Source: Micromonospora polyrhachis
Lineage (GTDB): Bacteria > Actinomycetota > Actinomycetes > Mycobacteriales > Micromonosporaceae
Reading direction: 5' to 3'
DNA: 64,000 bases
Assembly: GCF_014203835.1 (NCBI RefSeq)
Contig: NZ_JACHJW010000001.1
Coordinates: 4,042,501-4,106,500 of the forward strand
The notes beneath the pieces are model-generated. The model ran no database searches. It saw only the letters and a list, made by a program, of their open reading frames with translations, and was not told the DNA's origin. Each line of letters begins with the position of its first letter. Positions within the stretch are counted from its first letter, which is position 1. Made by a program: the position numbers and the translations under genes. Positions 36,478-45,755 of the stretch are shown piece by piece.

Positions 36478-38154
36478 CTGAGACTCGAACTGCGCGGCAT
36501 CACCAAACGGTTCGGTGACCTGGTCGCCAACGACCACATCGACCTGACGGTGGAGCCCGGAGAGATCCACGCGCTGCTCGGCGAGAACGGCGCGGGGAAG
36601 TCCACGTTGATGAACGTCCTGTACGGCCTGCTCCAGCCCGACGAGGGCGAGATCCTGGTCGACGGCGAGCCCCGACGGATCAAGGGGCCGGGCGACGCCA
36701 TCGCCGCCGGGATCGGCATGGTGCACCAGCACTTCATGCTGGTGCCGGTGCTGACCGTGGCGGAGAACGTCATGCTCGGCGCCGAGCAGGTGCGCGGCGG
36801 CATCGTCGGTCTGCTCGACCGGCGGCGGGCCCGTCGTCAGGTGTCCGAGGTATCCACCCGGTTCAACCTGCAGGTCGACCCGGACGCCGTGATCGAGGAA
36901 CTACCGGTCGGCATCCAGCAGCGGGTCGAGATCGTCAAGGCGCTGACCCGCGACGTCGACCTGCTCATCCTGGACGAGCCGACCGCCGTACTGACCCCGC
37001 AGGAGACCGAGGAACTGCTCGCGGTCATGCGGTCGCTCAAGGAGTCCGGCAAGTCGATCGTCTTCATCACCCACAAGCTCAAGGAAGTCAAGGCGATCGC
37101 CGACCGGATCACGGTGATCCGTCGGGGTCGTACGGTGGGCACCGCTGACCCCCGGGCCAGCGAGGACGAGTTGGCCGCGCTGATGGTCGGCCGTTCGGTG
37201 CAGTTGCGGGTGGAGAAGGCCCCGGCCGAGCCGGGAGCGCCGGTGCTCCAGGTGGAAGGGCTCGTGGTCGACGACGACCGGAGTGTCCGGGCGGTCGACG
37301 GGGTGGACCTGACCGTACGGGCCGGCGAGGTGCTCGGTATCGCCGGTGTGCAGGGCAACGGTCAGACCGAGCTGGTCGAGGCGATCATGGGCCTGCGTCC
37401 GCCGCTGGCCGGTTCGGTGACCCTGGCCGGGCAGCGAATCGACGGCTGGTCGCCGAAGAAGGTGCTCCGCGCCGGGGTCGGCTACGTCCCCGAGGACCGC
37501 AGCGTCGACGGCGTGGTCAAGGAGTTCAGCGTCGCCGAGAACCTGGTGTTGGACCTGTACGACCAGCCGCCCTTCGGCTCCGGCCTCGCGCTCAAGCTCG
37601 ACGCCATCGCCGACTCGGCCAGGGAACGGATCGCCCAGTTCGACATCCGTACCCCCTCGGCCGATGCCCCGGTCAGCACGCTCTCCGGCGGTAACCAGCA
37701 GAAGGTGATCGTGGCGCGGGAGATGTCCCGGCCGCTGAAGCTCTTCGTGGCCGCGCAGCCCACCCGGGGGGTGGACGTCGGCTCGATCGAGTTCATCCAC
37801 CGGCAGATCATCCACGAGCGGGACGTCGGTACGGCGGTGCTGGTGGTCTCCAGCGAACTGGACGAGGTGCTCAATCTGGCCGACCGGATCGCCGTCATGT
37901 ACCGGGGCCGGATCCTCGGCATCGTCGGCCCGGACACCCCGCGCGAGACGATCGGCCTGATGATGGCCGGCATCACCGGGGACGATGCCGCCGCCGGCGC
38001 ACCCACCGCCGGGGACGATGCCGCCGCCGGCGCACCCACCCCCGGGGCCGGCTCCACCGCCGACGCACCTACCACTGGCGACCCGTCCACCGATGCCCCG
38101 ACTACCGGCGACCGGTCCACCGGCGCTCCGGGCAGCAGCGAGGAAACGTCATGA
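36478..38154 (+). CDS. Nucleoside ABC transporter ATPase, CTG start
   Basis: A 558-residue protein with two ABC domains, as in rbsA-like and YufO-type nucleoside importers. Domain 1 has [20 protein letters not shown] and [11 protein letters not shown]; domain 2 has [28 protein letters not shown] and [12 protein letters not shown] (degenerate Walker B, normal for this class). The start is CTG 36478: AGGAGG ends 5 bases before it, an in-frame TAG lies at 36442, and no ATG/GTG/TTG occurs before GTG 36550, which would delete the first beta strands. A 55-residue Ala/Gly/Thr/Asp repeat tail ends the protein. It overlaps the permease gene by 4 bases. Confidence 0.92.
   Translation: MRLELRGITKRFGDLVANDHIDLTVEPGEIHALLGENGAGKSTLMNVLYGLLQPDEGEILVDGEPRRIKGPGDAIAAGIGMVHQHFMLVPVLTVAENVMLGAEQVRGGIVGLLDRRRARRQVSEVSTRFNLQVDPDAVIEELPVGIQQRVEIVKALTRDVDLLILDEPTAVLTPQETEELLAVMRSLKESGKSIVFITHKLKEVKAIADRITVIRRGRTVGTADPRASEDELAALMVGRSVQLRVEKAPAEPGAPVLQVEGLVVDDDRSVRAVDGVDLTVRAGEVLGIAGVQGNGQTELVEAIMGLRPPLAGSVTLAGQRIDGWSPKKVLRAGVGYVPEDRSVDGVVKEFSVAENLVLDLYDQPPFGSGLALKLDAIADSARERIAQFDIRTPSADAPVSTLSGGNQQKVIVAREMSRPLKLFVAAQPTRGVDVGSIEFIHRQIIHERDVGTAVLVVSSELDEVLNLADRIAVMYRGRILGIVGPDTPRETIGLMMAGITGDDAAAGAPTAGDDAAAGAPTPGAGSTADAPTTGDPSTDAPTTGDRSTGAPGSSEETS
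37978..38044 (+). repeat. 33-bp in-frame duplication in the ATPase tail
   Basis: A 33-bp unit encoding [11 protein letters not shown] occurs twice in tandem with almost no differences, followed by looser Thr/Asp/Pro repeats. It lengthens the low-complexity C-terminus. Confidence 0.8.
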
Positions 38155-39563
38155 GCAAGGTCAACCCCGAGGCCGACTCCCCGTCGCCGGACAAGGACCC
38201 GGCCACCGAATCGGTACGCGCCGACCAGGAGGTCGCGGGTGCCGAGGCGGCGGTCGCCAAGCGGGACCAGGAGCCGGTCGCCAAGCGGGACCAGTCGACG
38301 ACCGGAGCGGCACCGGACCAGAAGCCGGCCGAACCGCAGGGCGGTAGCTCCTTCGGGCAGCACTTCCTACAGAGCCTCTGGGCAGCCAACACGGTCACCG
38401 TCACCGCGCTCGCGCTGCTGCTGGCGATCGTGATCGGTGCGGTGCTGATCATCATCTCCGACCCGGACGTGCTGGCCACGTACGGCTACATCACGGCCCG
38501 CCCGTCCGACGCGATCAACTCCAGTTGGGCCGTGGTCAGCGACGCCTACGCCAACCTGTTCAAGGGCGCGGTCTTCGACCCCGAGGCGATCAGCGGCTGG
38601 CTCAACGGGACCAACGACTGGAAGCCCGTCTTCGCGCCGATCTCCGAGACGCTGACCTACACCACTCCGCTGGTCTTCACCGGACTCTCGGTGGCGCTGG
38701 CCTTCCGGGGCGGCCTGTTCAACATCGGTGCCCAGGGCCAGGCGATCCTGGGCGTGGTCCTCGCCGCGCTGGCCGGTTTCCTGCTGCCGCTGCCGCCGGT
38801 CGTACACCTGATCGTGGCGCTGGTCGCCGGGGCGGTCGGTGGCGCGATCTGGGGCTTCATCCCCGGCTTCCTGAAGGCGCGTACCGGGGCCCACGAGGTG
38901 ATCAACACGATCATGCTCAACTACGTGGGCGTCTACTTCCTGGCCTGGATCATCCTGCAGAACGGGGTGAAGGAGCCCACCCGTACCGACGCGATCAGCC
39001 GGTCCGTGGACAGCTCGGCACAACTGCCCCGCCTGCTCGGCGACGACCTGCGGGTGCACTCCGGCATCCTGCTGGCGGTCCTGGCCACCTGGCTGGTCGC
39101 CTGGCTGCTCAACCGCTCCACCTTCGGCTTCGAGCTGCGGGCCGTGGGCGCCAACCCGGACGCCGCACGTACCGCCGGGATCAGCGTCGCCAAGACGTAC
39201 ATGGTGCTCATGGCGATCGCCGGAGGGCTGGCTGGGCTCGGCGGGGCGAACATGGTGCTCGGCAGTACGGCCAGTGCCCTCACCCCGCTGGTGGCCGCCG
39301 AGATCGGATTCAACGGCATCCTGGTGGCGCTGCTCGGCCGGGTGAAGCCCTGGGGGGTCGCGCTCGCCGCGCTGCTCTTCGGCGCGTTGCAGGCCGGCGG
39401 TAACCGGATGCAGTCGTACGCGGGTGTCTCGCTCGAACTGGTCACCGTGCTCCAGGCGCTGATCGTCATCTTCATCGCCGCTCCGGCCCTGGTGAAGGCG
39501 ATCTTCCGGCTCCGCGCCGCGCGGGCCGCCCGGTTGCAGACGAGCCTGGCGAAGGGTTGGTGA
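38151..39563 (+). CDS. Nucleoside ABC transporter permease 1
   Basis: A 470-residue permease of the BPD_transp_2 (branched-chain amino acid/nucleoside) type. A disordered hydrophilic N-terminus of about 75 residues (with the repeat [15 protein letters not shown]) precedes about eight to ten helices. [17 protein letters not shown] and [18 protein letters not shown] are typical of YufP-like permeases. ATG 38151 overlaps the ATPase stop (ATGA). Confidence 0.92.
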   Translation: MSKVNPEADSPSPDKDPATESVRADQEVAGAEAAVAKRDQEPVAKRDQSTTGAAPDQKPAEPQGGSSFGQHFLQSLWAANTVTVTALALLLAIVIGAVLIIISDPDVLATYGYITARPSDAINSSWAVVSDAYANLFKGAVFDPEAISGWLNGTNDWKPVFAPISETLTYTTPLVFTGLSVALAFRGGLFNIGAQGQAILGVVLAALAGFLLPLPPVVHLIVALVAGAVGGAIWGFIPGFLKARTGAHEVINTIMLNYVGVYFLAWIILQNGVKEPTRTDAISRSVDSSAQLPRLLGDDLRVHSGILLAVLATWLVAWLLNRSTFGFELRAVGANPDAARTAGISVAKTYMVLMAIAGGLAGLGGANMVLGSTASALTPLVAAEIGFNGILVALLGRVKPWGVALAALLFGALQAGGNRMQSYAGVSLELVTVLQALIVIFIAAPALVKAIFRLRAARAARLQTSLAKGW

Positions 39564-39568
39564 CCGTG

Positions 39569-39657
39569 ACCGTGAGCGCGAGGAACGAGCGTTCCGGGGT
39601 GGCCCGCGGGACCGGAATGCGGGTAGAGCTTGCGAGTCCCGCAGTCGCGAACGAAGG
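39569..39657 (+). repeat. GCGAGGAACGAGCG-type spacer element between permease genes
   Basis: The gap contains GAGCGCGAGGAACGAGCG, the palindrome GGAACGAGCGTTCC, and GCGAGTCCCGCAGTCGCGAA. Words of the type GCGAGGAACGA also occur in the 20249 minisatellite. I regard it as a non-coding dispersed sequence; recollection of such words in related genomes is not verified here. Confidence 0.4.
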
Positions 39658-39668
39658 GGGGATCTGAC

Positions 39669-40949
39669 ATGTCCACCATGGCTGTCGAGGACGTCGCGGT
39701 CGCCCCGGTCGACCACGGCTTCTGGACCCGTAACCGCAAGACGGGTGCCGTGCTGGCGGTGCTCGGGGTGATCGCGGCGGTGCTGTTCGGGGCGTTGGCC
39801 ACCGACCAGGCGGCCCGGTTCACCCTGAGCGAGGATTCCGCCGGTGCCGCGCTGGAGATCAACGGTACGGTCGGCGCGATCATCTTCGGGCTGGTCGCCG
39901 TGGCGGCCGGTGCCGCCTTCCTGATCGGGGTACCGGAGCGGTGGTTCGGGCTGCTGGTCGGGGTGGGCGCGCTCGGCTTCGTGTTCTCCTTCCTCTGCTG
40001 GCAGGTGTCGACCGCGCCGACCGGGCAGAACTTCATGCCGATGGTCAACATGGTCCGGGGTACGTTCCTGCTCGCCCTGCCACTGATCTTCGGGGCGCTC
40101 GCCGGCGTACTCTGTGAACGCTCCGGTGTCGTCAACGTGGCCATCGAGGGCCAGTTGCTGATGGGAGCCTTCTCCGGGGCGCTCTTCGGATCGATCAGCG
40201 GAAGCGTCTGGGTGGGTCTGGTCGCGGCGGCCGTGGGTGGCGCGTTCATCTCGCTGCTGCTGGCGGTCTTCAGCATCCGCTACCTGGTCGACCAGGTGGT
40301 CATGGGCATCGTGCTGAACCTGTTCGCGGTGGGCGTGACCGGGTTCCTCTACGAGCGGCTGATGCAGACCAACGCCGCCAAGTACAACCAGCCGCCCCGG
40401 TTCACCACCTGGGAGATCCCGCTGCTGTCGGACATCCCGGTGCTCGGGCCGGCGCTGTTCCGCAGCAACATCTTCCTCTACCTGGCGCTGATCCTGGTCT
40501 TCGTCATCCACATCGCGCTGTTCCGTACCCGGTGGGGGCTGCGTACCCGGTCGGTGGGCGAGCACCCCACCGCCGCGGACACCCTCGGGGTGAAGGTGCT
40601 CCGGCTGCGCTACCGCAACGTGCTGCTCGCCGGGGTGGTCGCCGGTATCGGTGGTGCCTCCTACACGCTGGCGCTCTTCACGTTCACCAAGAACATGATC
40701 GGCGGCAAGGGGTTCATCGCGCTGGCCGCGCTGATCTTCGGGCGGTGGAGCCCGACCGGTGCCCTGCTGGCCGCGCTCTTCTTCGGCTTCGCCGACCAAC
40801 TCGCCACCTACCTCAGCGCCATCGACAGCATCATCCCCAGCCAGTTCCTGTCGATGCTGCCGTACCTGGCGACGATGCTGGCGGTGGCCGGACTGGTGGG
40901 CAAGGTACGGGCACCCGCCGCCAGCGGCAAGCCCTACGTCAAGGGCTGA
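39669..40949 (+). CDS. Nucleoside ABC transporter permease 2
   Basis: A 426-residue BPD_transp_2 permease with about ten to eleven helices. LCERSGVVNVAIEGQLLMGA and VSIRYLVDQV-like FSIRYLVDQVVMGIVLNLF match YufQ-type partners of BMP systems; RTRWGLRTRSVGEHPTAADT is the cytoplasmic loop of the family. ATG 39669. It forms the heterodimeric channel with permease 1. Confidence 0.92.
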   Translation: MSTMAVEDVAVAPVDHGFWTRNRKTGAVLAVLGVIAAVLFGALATDQAARFTLSEDSAGAALEINGTVGAIIFGLVAVAAGAAFLIGVPERWFGLLVGVGALGFVFSFLCWQVSTAPTGQNFMPMVNMVRGTFLLALPLIFGALAGVLCERSGVVNVAIEGQLLMGAFSGALFGSISGSVWVGLVAAAVGGAFISLLLAVFSIRYLVDQVVMGIVLNLFAVGVTGFLYERLMQTNAAKYNQPPRFTTWEIPLLSDIPVLGPALFRSNIFLYLALILVFVIHIALFRTRWGLRTRSVGEHPTAADTLGVKVLRLRYRNVLLAGVVAGIGGASYTLALFTFTKNMIGGKGFIALAALIFGRWSPTGALLAALFFGFADQLATYLSAIDSIIPSQFLSMLPYLATMLAVAGLVGKVRAPAASGKPYVKG

Positions 40950-40995
40950 CCCGTCAGGTGCAGGCTGGAGGCTTTGACAGGTGCAGGATGGAACA

Positions 40996-41703
40996 GTGAC
41001 GAACCAGGTCGATTGGGCGCGGCTGCGAGCCGCTGCCACCGAGGCGATGCGCCACGCATACGTCCCGTACTCGAAGTTTCCGGTCGGTGCCGCCGGGCTG
41101 ACCGACGACGGCCGCGTGGTGGTCGGCTGCAACGTGGAGAACGCGGCGTACGGCGTGGTGCTCTGCGCCGAGTGCGGCGTGGTCTCGGCGCTGTTCGCCA
41201 GCGGCGGTGGCCGGCTGGTCGCGCTCTCCTGCGTGGGGGCGACCGGTGAGCCGCTGATGCCCTGCGGGCGCTGCCGGCAACTGCTGTGGGAACACGGTGG
41301 CCCGGAGTGCCTGGTCGAGGCCGACCCGGCTCCGCTGCGGGTGAGTGACCTGCTGCCACACGCGTTCGGCGTGGCGGACCTGGAGGCGCTCGAGGCGGAG
41401 AGGTCGCTGCCGACGGTGCCGGAACGGCTGGCCGCCTGGCGGGGGCGGGGCACGGTCTTCGTGCACCCCGACGTCTCCGCCGGCCAGCAGGTGTGGACCG
41501 CCTACTGGGAGCGGTCCGGCGGCGACGAGGGTGCCGAGCCGGGGGTCCTGGAGGAGGGGCCGAACTGGCCCGCCGTGGACGAGGCGGTGGCCTGGGGGCA
41601 CGCCCGTACGCCCCGGGTCGTGGTGGTCGAAGCCGACGGGACGATGCTCTGGGCTGGCGAGGGGGACCCGCCCACCGAGATCCCGGATCGTTGGGTGGGC
41701 TGA
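40996..41703 (+). CDS. cdd: Cytidine deaminase with a C-terminal extension
   Basis: The first 130 residues are a complete cytidine deaminase: YVPYSKFPVGAAGLTDDG, GCNVENAAYG, and zinc motifs LCAECGVV and MPCGRCRQLL. It deaminates cytidine and deoxycytidine to uridine forms. Residues 135-235 are additional and are not part of the usual 130-150-residue homotetrameric enzyme. That segment (TVFVHPDVSAGQQVWTAYWE, then VVVVEADGTMLWAGEGDP) looks like a compact alpha/beta unit. GTG 40996 was chosen; GTG 40981 would add five residues. Next to deoA and a nucleoside importer, so salvage is the role. Confidence 0.9.
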   Translation: MTNQVDWARLRAAATEAMRHAYVPYSKFPVGAAGLTDDGRVVVGCNVENAAYGVVLCAECGVVSALFASGGGRLVALSCVGATGEPLMPCGRCRQLLWEHGGPECLVEADPAPLRVSDLLPHAFGVADLEALEAERSLPTVPERLAAWRGRGTVFVHPDVSAGQQVWTAYWERSGGDEGAEPGVLEEGPNWPAVDEAVAWGHARTPRVVVVEADGTMLWAGEGDPPTEIPDRWVG

Positions 41704-41710
41704 GCTTTTG

Positions 41711-41768
41711 GTGTTAGGAAGGGCCCCTTCTTATCGCTTCTTGTATAGGAAGGGGCCCTTCCTGACAC
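41711..41768. repeat. Dispersed palindromic repeat, copy 4 (between cdd and deoA)
   Basis: GTGTTAGGAAGGGCCCCTTC and GAAGGGGCCCTTCCTGACAC form a 20-bp inverted repeat with one mismatch and an 18-base spacer. It starts 8 bases after the cdd stop and ends 50 bases before deoA, so it may terminate or attenuate between the two genes. Confidence 0.9.
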
Positions 41769-41818
41769 CTGGACAGTACGGACGGCCCGGCATACCGCAG
41801 GGCCAGGGAAGGACGAAC

Positions 41819-43099
41819 GTGAGTGGGTTCGCGGCGGTCGACGTGATCCGGGCCAAGCGCGACGGTGGGGTGCTCTCCGACGCGCAGATCGACTGGGTGG
41901 TGGACGCGTACACCCGGGGGCAGGTCGCCGACGAGCAGATGTCGGCGCTGGCCATGGCGATCCTGCTGCGAGGCATGACCGGGCCGGAGATCGCCCGGTG
42001 GACCGCCGCGATGATCGCCAGCGGGGAACGGCTCGACCTGTCCGGGGTGGGTCGACCCACCGTCGACAAGCACTCGACCGGTGGCGTCGGCGACAAGATC
42101 ACGCTGCCGCTCACCCCGCTCGTCGCCGCCTGCGGCGCCGCCGTACCGCAGCTCTCCGGGCGGGGACTCGGCCACACCGGCGGCACGCTGGACAAGCTGG
42201 AGGCGATCCCCGGCTGGCGGGCCCGGCTGAGCAACGACGAGTTCATCGCCCAGCTGCGCGACATCGGCGCGGTGATCTGCGCGGCCGGCGAAGGGCTGGC
42301 CCCCGCCGACCGCAAGCTGTACGCGCTGCGCGACGTCACCGGCACCGTCGAGGCGATCCCGCTGATCGCCAGCTCGATCATGAGCAAGAAGATCGCCGAG
42401 GGTACGGGTGCCCTGGTGCTGGACGTGAAGGTCGGCTCCGGTGCCTTCATGACCTCGGTCGACGACGCCCGCGAACTGGCTCGCACCATGGTCGAACTCG
42501 GCACGGCACACGGCGTGAACACCGTCGCCCTGCTCACCGACATGTCCACCCCACTCGGCCTGACCGTGGGCAACGCCGTCGAGGTGGCCGAGTCGGTCGA
42601 GGTGCTTGCCGGTGGCGGCCCGGCCGACGTGGTGGAGCTGACCCTGGCCCTGGCCCGGGAGATGCTGGTCGCGGCGGGGCTGCCGGACGCCGACCCGGCG
42701 GCGGCGCTGCGCGACGGACGGGCGATGGACTCCTGGCGGGCCATGATCCGGGCGCAGGGCGGTGACCCGGACGCGCCCATGGCCACGGCCAACGAGATCG
42801 AGGTGGTACGCGCCGACCGGGACGGTTTCGTGGACACCATGGACGCGTACGCGATCGGGATCGCCGCCTGGCGACTCGGTGCCGGCCGGGCCCGCAAGGA
42901 GGACCCGGTCAGCGCCGCCGCCGGTGTGGTGCTGCACAAGAAGCCCGGTGACCCGGTCCGGGCCGGTGAACCGCTGCTCGAACTGCGGGCCGACGACGCG
43001 GCCCGGATCCCGGCGGCCCGGGCGGACGCCGATCGGGCGGTCACCATCTCCGCTACGCCGCCCAGCCGTACGCCGCTGGTCATCGACCGGATCGCCTGA
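41819..43099 (+). CDS. deoA: Thymidine phosphorylase
   Basis: A 426-residue pyrimidine nucleoside phosphorylase splitting thymidine or uridine with phosphate. The signature VDKHSTGGVGDKITLPLTPL at about residue 80 and SGRGLGHTGGTLDKLEAIPG are intact, and the C-terminal domain has VLHKKPGDPVRAGEPLLEL. The GTG start at 41819 has GGAAGGA 6-12 nt upstream. It follows cdd and acts on the deaminated products of imported nucleosides. Confidence 0.95.
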   Translation: MSGFAAVDVIRAKRDGGVLSDAQIDWVVDAYTRGQVADEQMSALAMAILLRGMTGPEIARWTAAMIASGERLDLSGVGRPTVDKHSTGGVGDKITLPLTPLVAACGAAVPQLSGRGLGHTGGTLDKLEAIPGWRARLSNDEFIAQLRDIGAVICAAGEGLAPADRKLYALRDVTGTVEAIPLIASSIMSKKIAEGTGALVLDVKVGSGAFMTSVDDARELARTMVELGTAHGVNTVALLTDMSTPLGLTVGNAVEVAESVEVLAGGGPADVVELTLALAREMLVAAGLPDADPAAALRDGRAMDSWRAMIRAQGGDPDAPMATANEIEVVRADRDGFVDTMDAYAIGIAAWRLGAGRARKEDPVSAAAGVVLHKKPGDPVRAGEPLLELRADDAARIPAARADADRAVTISATPPSRTPLVIDRIA

Positions 43100-43174
43100 T
43101 CCCTCTCCCGCCGACCCGGTTCGTGTCGTCAGCGGACCGGGCCGGCGGGACCGGGTCGTCAGCGGACCGGATCG

Positions 43175-43597
43175 TCAGCGGACCGGGTCGACGGTGCCGC
43201 GCGGCACCCCGGGACGGCATCGACGTACCCGTTCGGCAGCCATCCGCCCGCCCACCGCCATCCCGTACCGCTCCACCGCGGTCAGCCCGTACGCCCCGCA
43301 GGTCAGGGTGAACCGGCACTGCCCCGGCCAGTGTGGTGACAGCCAGCGGCGATAGCCACGAATCGCTGCCCGGCCCGCACGGTCCAGGGCAGGTGCCCGG
43401 CTCGCACGGTCCAGGGCAGGTGCCCGGCCCACCACCGCCGCCGTGGCCGAGCCGAACAGCAACAGGGCGGGGAACAGCCCCAGGTCACCGTAGTCGCAGC
43501 CGTAGATCGGCTCGGTGGGCTTGCGCTTCCTGGATTTGGCGTACTTGTTTTGCGGCCGCCGATTCTTCCGGGCGGTCTCCCAGATGCGCCTGAACAT
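43175..43597 (-). CDS. yidD: YidD-like membrane protein insertion efficiency factor
   Basis: The last 65 residues match YidD: AIRGYRRWLSPHWPGQCRFT, LTCGAYGLTAVERYG and RRCRPG. YidD assists YidC-dependent membrane protein insertion. The protein is 140 residues, about twice the usual core. The extra N-terminus is basic (RKNRRPQNKYAKSRKRK), then has YGCDYGDLGLFPALLLFGSA (one hydrophobic segment) and a duplicated APALDRASR/APALDRAGR. It stands alone, not beside rnpA-yidC as usual, so it is probably an additional copy. Confidence 0.75.
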   Translation of the reverse strand: MFRRIWETARKNRRPQNKYAKSRKRKPTEPIYGCDYGDLGLFPALLLFGSATAAVVGRAPALDRASRAPALDRAGRAAIRGYRRWLSPHWPGQCRFTLTCGAYGLTAVERYGMAVGGRMAAERVRRCRPGVPRGTVDPVR

Positions 43598-43628
43598 ATG
43601 ATCATTTTCTGCCAGTGATGAAACCAGA

Positions 43629-43949
43629 TTGTTGCCGGCGTGCCCCAGCGTGCTCGCATGCCGGCGCTGCTGGCACCCTCTGCCGTTCGCTGGTGGATCG
43701 TGGGCGAAGGCACACCTCGACCGGCCCAAGGACCGCGCGGACCCGCACGCGACGGTGCTGGACCAGGCAGCCCGCGAGTGGCTGGCTGACGCGTTGGAGT
43801 TGCTGGGCCACGATAGTTGGGCCCGGTGGAGGCGGACCGGGGAGAGCGGCCAGGTCGTGGGCGTGCCCGGCTCCTCAGCTGTGGGGCACCGGTTATCCTG
43901 CCTCGCCAAGGTGATATTCGGTCGTGCCGGGAGTGGACACCCGAGCTGA
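43629..43949 (+). pseudogene. Possible gene remnant or small unknown ORF
   Basis: A 107-codon frame whose middle part (AKAHLDRPKDRADPHATVLD, then AREWLADALELLGHDSW) has third-position GC and an amphipathic helix like a real protein, while the ends do not. No clear start site or family match. It fills a 410-base gap before the DUF4272 gene. Confidence 0.25.
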
Positions 43950-44008
43950 CCGTCGAGATGGCGGCATCCGGCCGCCAGCCGCCGTCAAGCAGCGAGGACC
44001 AGGAAGCC

Positions 44009-44689
44009 GTGAGCGTACCCGCGCCCGATCCGCGTGCCGTCCGGGCAATGAGCATCGAGCAGTTGCAGCGTCTCGGGCTGCCCCTGCCGCCGGCCGAGTT
44101 TCCGCTGGTGTGGGAGCCCGGGGACGAGGTCGAACTGCGGCCCACCGGTGAGATCGAGGCCCGTACCGCCGTCCTGCAACTGATCATGGCGCGGTGTTTC
44201 GGGATGATCCCGGAGACGGCCATGAGCTGGCTGACCGCGTCGCGTCTGACGGAGATGGTCACACCGCCGGAGTGGGACTTCATCGCGTCGGGAAAGGGCG
44301 ACCATCGGTCGTTCGTGTTGCATCATGACGCGGTCTTCGCGTTGTGCTGGGTGCTCGGGCTGACCCGCGAGTTCGATCCGACGGTGCCGAGTGACCAGCG
44401 GCTGCTGGCTCAGCTGCCAAACCTGACGGTCGGGGAGACGTTCATCGACTGGCGGTCACGTTCTCTGGCAGCGCCCCGGGGGCCGGTCGAGGTCGCCGCC
44501 ATGCTCGACCTCCACTACTGCCTGGACTGGGGCTACCTGGAGGCGGAGCGGATAGGGGCTCCGTTGCCCGGTCTGATCGACGCCAACGCGATCGGGCAGC
44601 GCCGTTGGGCGCTGGAGTGGACGGTGGTCTTCCGTGGGCCGTACCACGATCCACCCGGTGGCTGGGAAGAGGTAGATCTCTCCATCTGA
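44009..44689 (+). CDS. DUF4272 domain-containing protein
   Basis: A 226-residue soluble protein. It contains EIEARTAVLQLIMARCFGM, a hallmark of the DUF4272 family, followed by HHDAVFALCWVLGLTREFDP and a C-terminal WALEWTVVFRGPYHDPPGGW. The family is widespread in actinobacteria; its function is unknown. GTG 44009 was chosen because the conserved region begins just after it; ATG 43958 would add 17 residues without a better ribosome site. Confidence 0.8.
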   Translation: MSVPAPDPRAVRAMSIEQLQRLGLPLPPAEFPLVWEPGDEVELRPTGEIEARTAVLQLIMARCFGMIPETAMSWLTASRLTEMVTPPEWDFIASGKGDHRSFVLHHDAVFALCWVLGLTREFDPTVPSDQRLLAQLPNLTVGETFIDWRSRSLAAPRGPVEVAAMLDLHYCLDWGYLEAERIGAPLPGLIDANAIGQRRWALEWTVVFRGPYHDPPGGWEEVDLSI

Positions 44690-44700
44690 GCCTTCCTACC

Positions 44701-45600
44701 TCAGCACGGGTGGTAGACCCCCAGCCGTACGGCGGCGGTGACGCTGACCGGCTCCGGCAGGGCGGCGATCCGGTCGGCGAGGGTGGCCGGGTCGGTGTGC
44801 CAGGCGCTGGGACCCATTCCGACGAGGGTGCGCACCTCTCGTCTGGTCAGCCGCAGGCGATTGGTGTGGGCCGTCTGCCGGGCCAGGTCGAAGTGGCCGA
44901 CCAGGCTGTCGGCGACCCGCTCGGCCTTGTCCGGATCGACTCGTAGCAGGTCGAGCCCGCTGACCAGCTCGGTGAGATGGTCGGGGGCGGGGGTGACCAC
45001 CAGCAGGGCACCGTCGGGCCGTAGCACCCGCCGGAACTCTGCTCCGTTGCGGGGGGCGAAGACGTTGAGGAGTACCGTTGCCGCCCCCTCGGCCAGGGGG
45101 AGCGGCCGCCAGGTGTCGGCCAGGGCGGCCCCGGCGCGTGGGTGGACCCGGGCCGCTCGACGTAGCGCCGGTTTCGAGACGTCCAGGGCGAGACCGACGG
45201 CGGCGGGCCAGGCGTCGAGCACCGCAGCCAGGTGTCGGCCCGTGCCGGCTCCCGCATCGACCACCAACGGCGGGTACGACTCCCGCCCGCCCTGGTCGAT
45301 GTCGGCCGGGGCCGCGTCGCCCTGGTCGGTCTCAACGCGCGTGGCTTCGAGGAGGGCTGCCTCGGCCAGGGCGGTGGAGATCGGCTGGTAGTGGCCGGCG
45401 GTAAGGAACTCCTCCCGGGCGGCGACCATCTCCGGGCTGTCCCCGACGTGCGGGGCTCGGCCGGTCAGCAGGTTGACGTACCCCTGCTTGGCGATGTCGA
45501 AGCTGTGTCCCCGGGGGCATCGCACCGAGGTTTCGGCCAGTGCCAGCTCTAGCCCGCAGACCGGGCAGCGCAGGGGCCGGAGTACGGCGTCGGTCAGCAT
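44701..45600 (-). CDS. RlmA-like 23S rRNA (guanine-N1)-methyltransferase
   Basis: A 299-residue protein with an N-terminal zinc ribbon (LRCPVCGLELAL and VRCPRGHSFDIAKQGYVNLL) and a SAM-dependent methyltransferase domain (VVDAGAGTGRHLAAVL). This is the architecture of RlmA(I)/RlmA(II), which methylate G745 or G748 in 23S rRNA; the II type (TlrB) can give tylosin resistance. Which guanine is used here cannot be told. ATG 45600 lies 6 bases after the stop of the padR relic frame. Confidence 0.85.
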   Translation of the reverse strand: MLTDAVLRPLRCPVCGLELALAETSVRCPRGHSFDIAKQGYVNLLTGRAPHVGDSPEMVAAREEFLTAGHYQPISTALAEAALLEATRVETDQGDAAPADIDQGGRESYPPLVVDAGAGTGRHLAAVLDAWPAAVGLALDVSKPALRRAARVHPRAGAALADTWRPLPLAEGAATVLLNVFAPRNGAEFRRVLRPDGALLVVTPAPDHLTELVSGLDLLRVDPDKAERVADSLVGHFDLARQTAHTNRLRLTRREVRTLVGMGPSAWHTDPATLADRIAALPEPVSVTAAVRLGVYHPC

Positions 45601-45606
45601 GCGGGG

Positions 45607-45745
45607 TCACCTTCCGAGGTGGCGATGGACGCCACCGGCGAGCGCGGTACGGACGAGGAAGGTGGGCTCCCGCATGAACATCCTTGGACCATAACGATGA
45701 TCTGCGGATTCGCCACCCGTGTCGGCTGTGTTCCAGGGGCAGGTG
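45607..45745 (-). pseudogene. Relic of a padR 5' end plus mmpL-padR intergenic DNA
   Basis: The minus strand encodes MREPTFLVRTALAGG, matching the start MQEPTFLVLTTLAGP of the intact padR at 47944, then ends after 22 residues. Upstream, TAACGATGATCTG lies at the same 17-base distance from the start as in the intact copy, followed by 20 diverged bases and GCTGTGTTCCAGGG, which in the intact locus is the 3' end of mmpL. About 105 bases are colinear. The relic lies between the RDD and methyltransferase genes. Confidence 0.8.
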
Positions 45746-45755
45746 CGGCGTCGGC

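Noticed and set aside
38367-41453. A 1028-codon open frame on the minus strand
   Set aside because: It is the complement of the two permease genes and cdd. High third-position GC keeps the antisense frame open; its composition (Arg, Gln, Asp, His rich, no domains) is that of a shadow.
41711-41768. Ordinary intrinsic terminator
   Set aside because: The stem would suffice, but there is no T-run, and the same arms occur at three other loci, so it is treated as a dispersed element.
35173-43099. Ribose or branched-chain amino acid importer
   Set aside because: The binding protein has the BMP/PnrA signature and the neighbours are cdd and deoA, so nucleosides are the better substrate.
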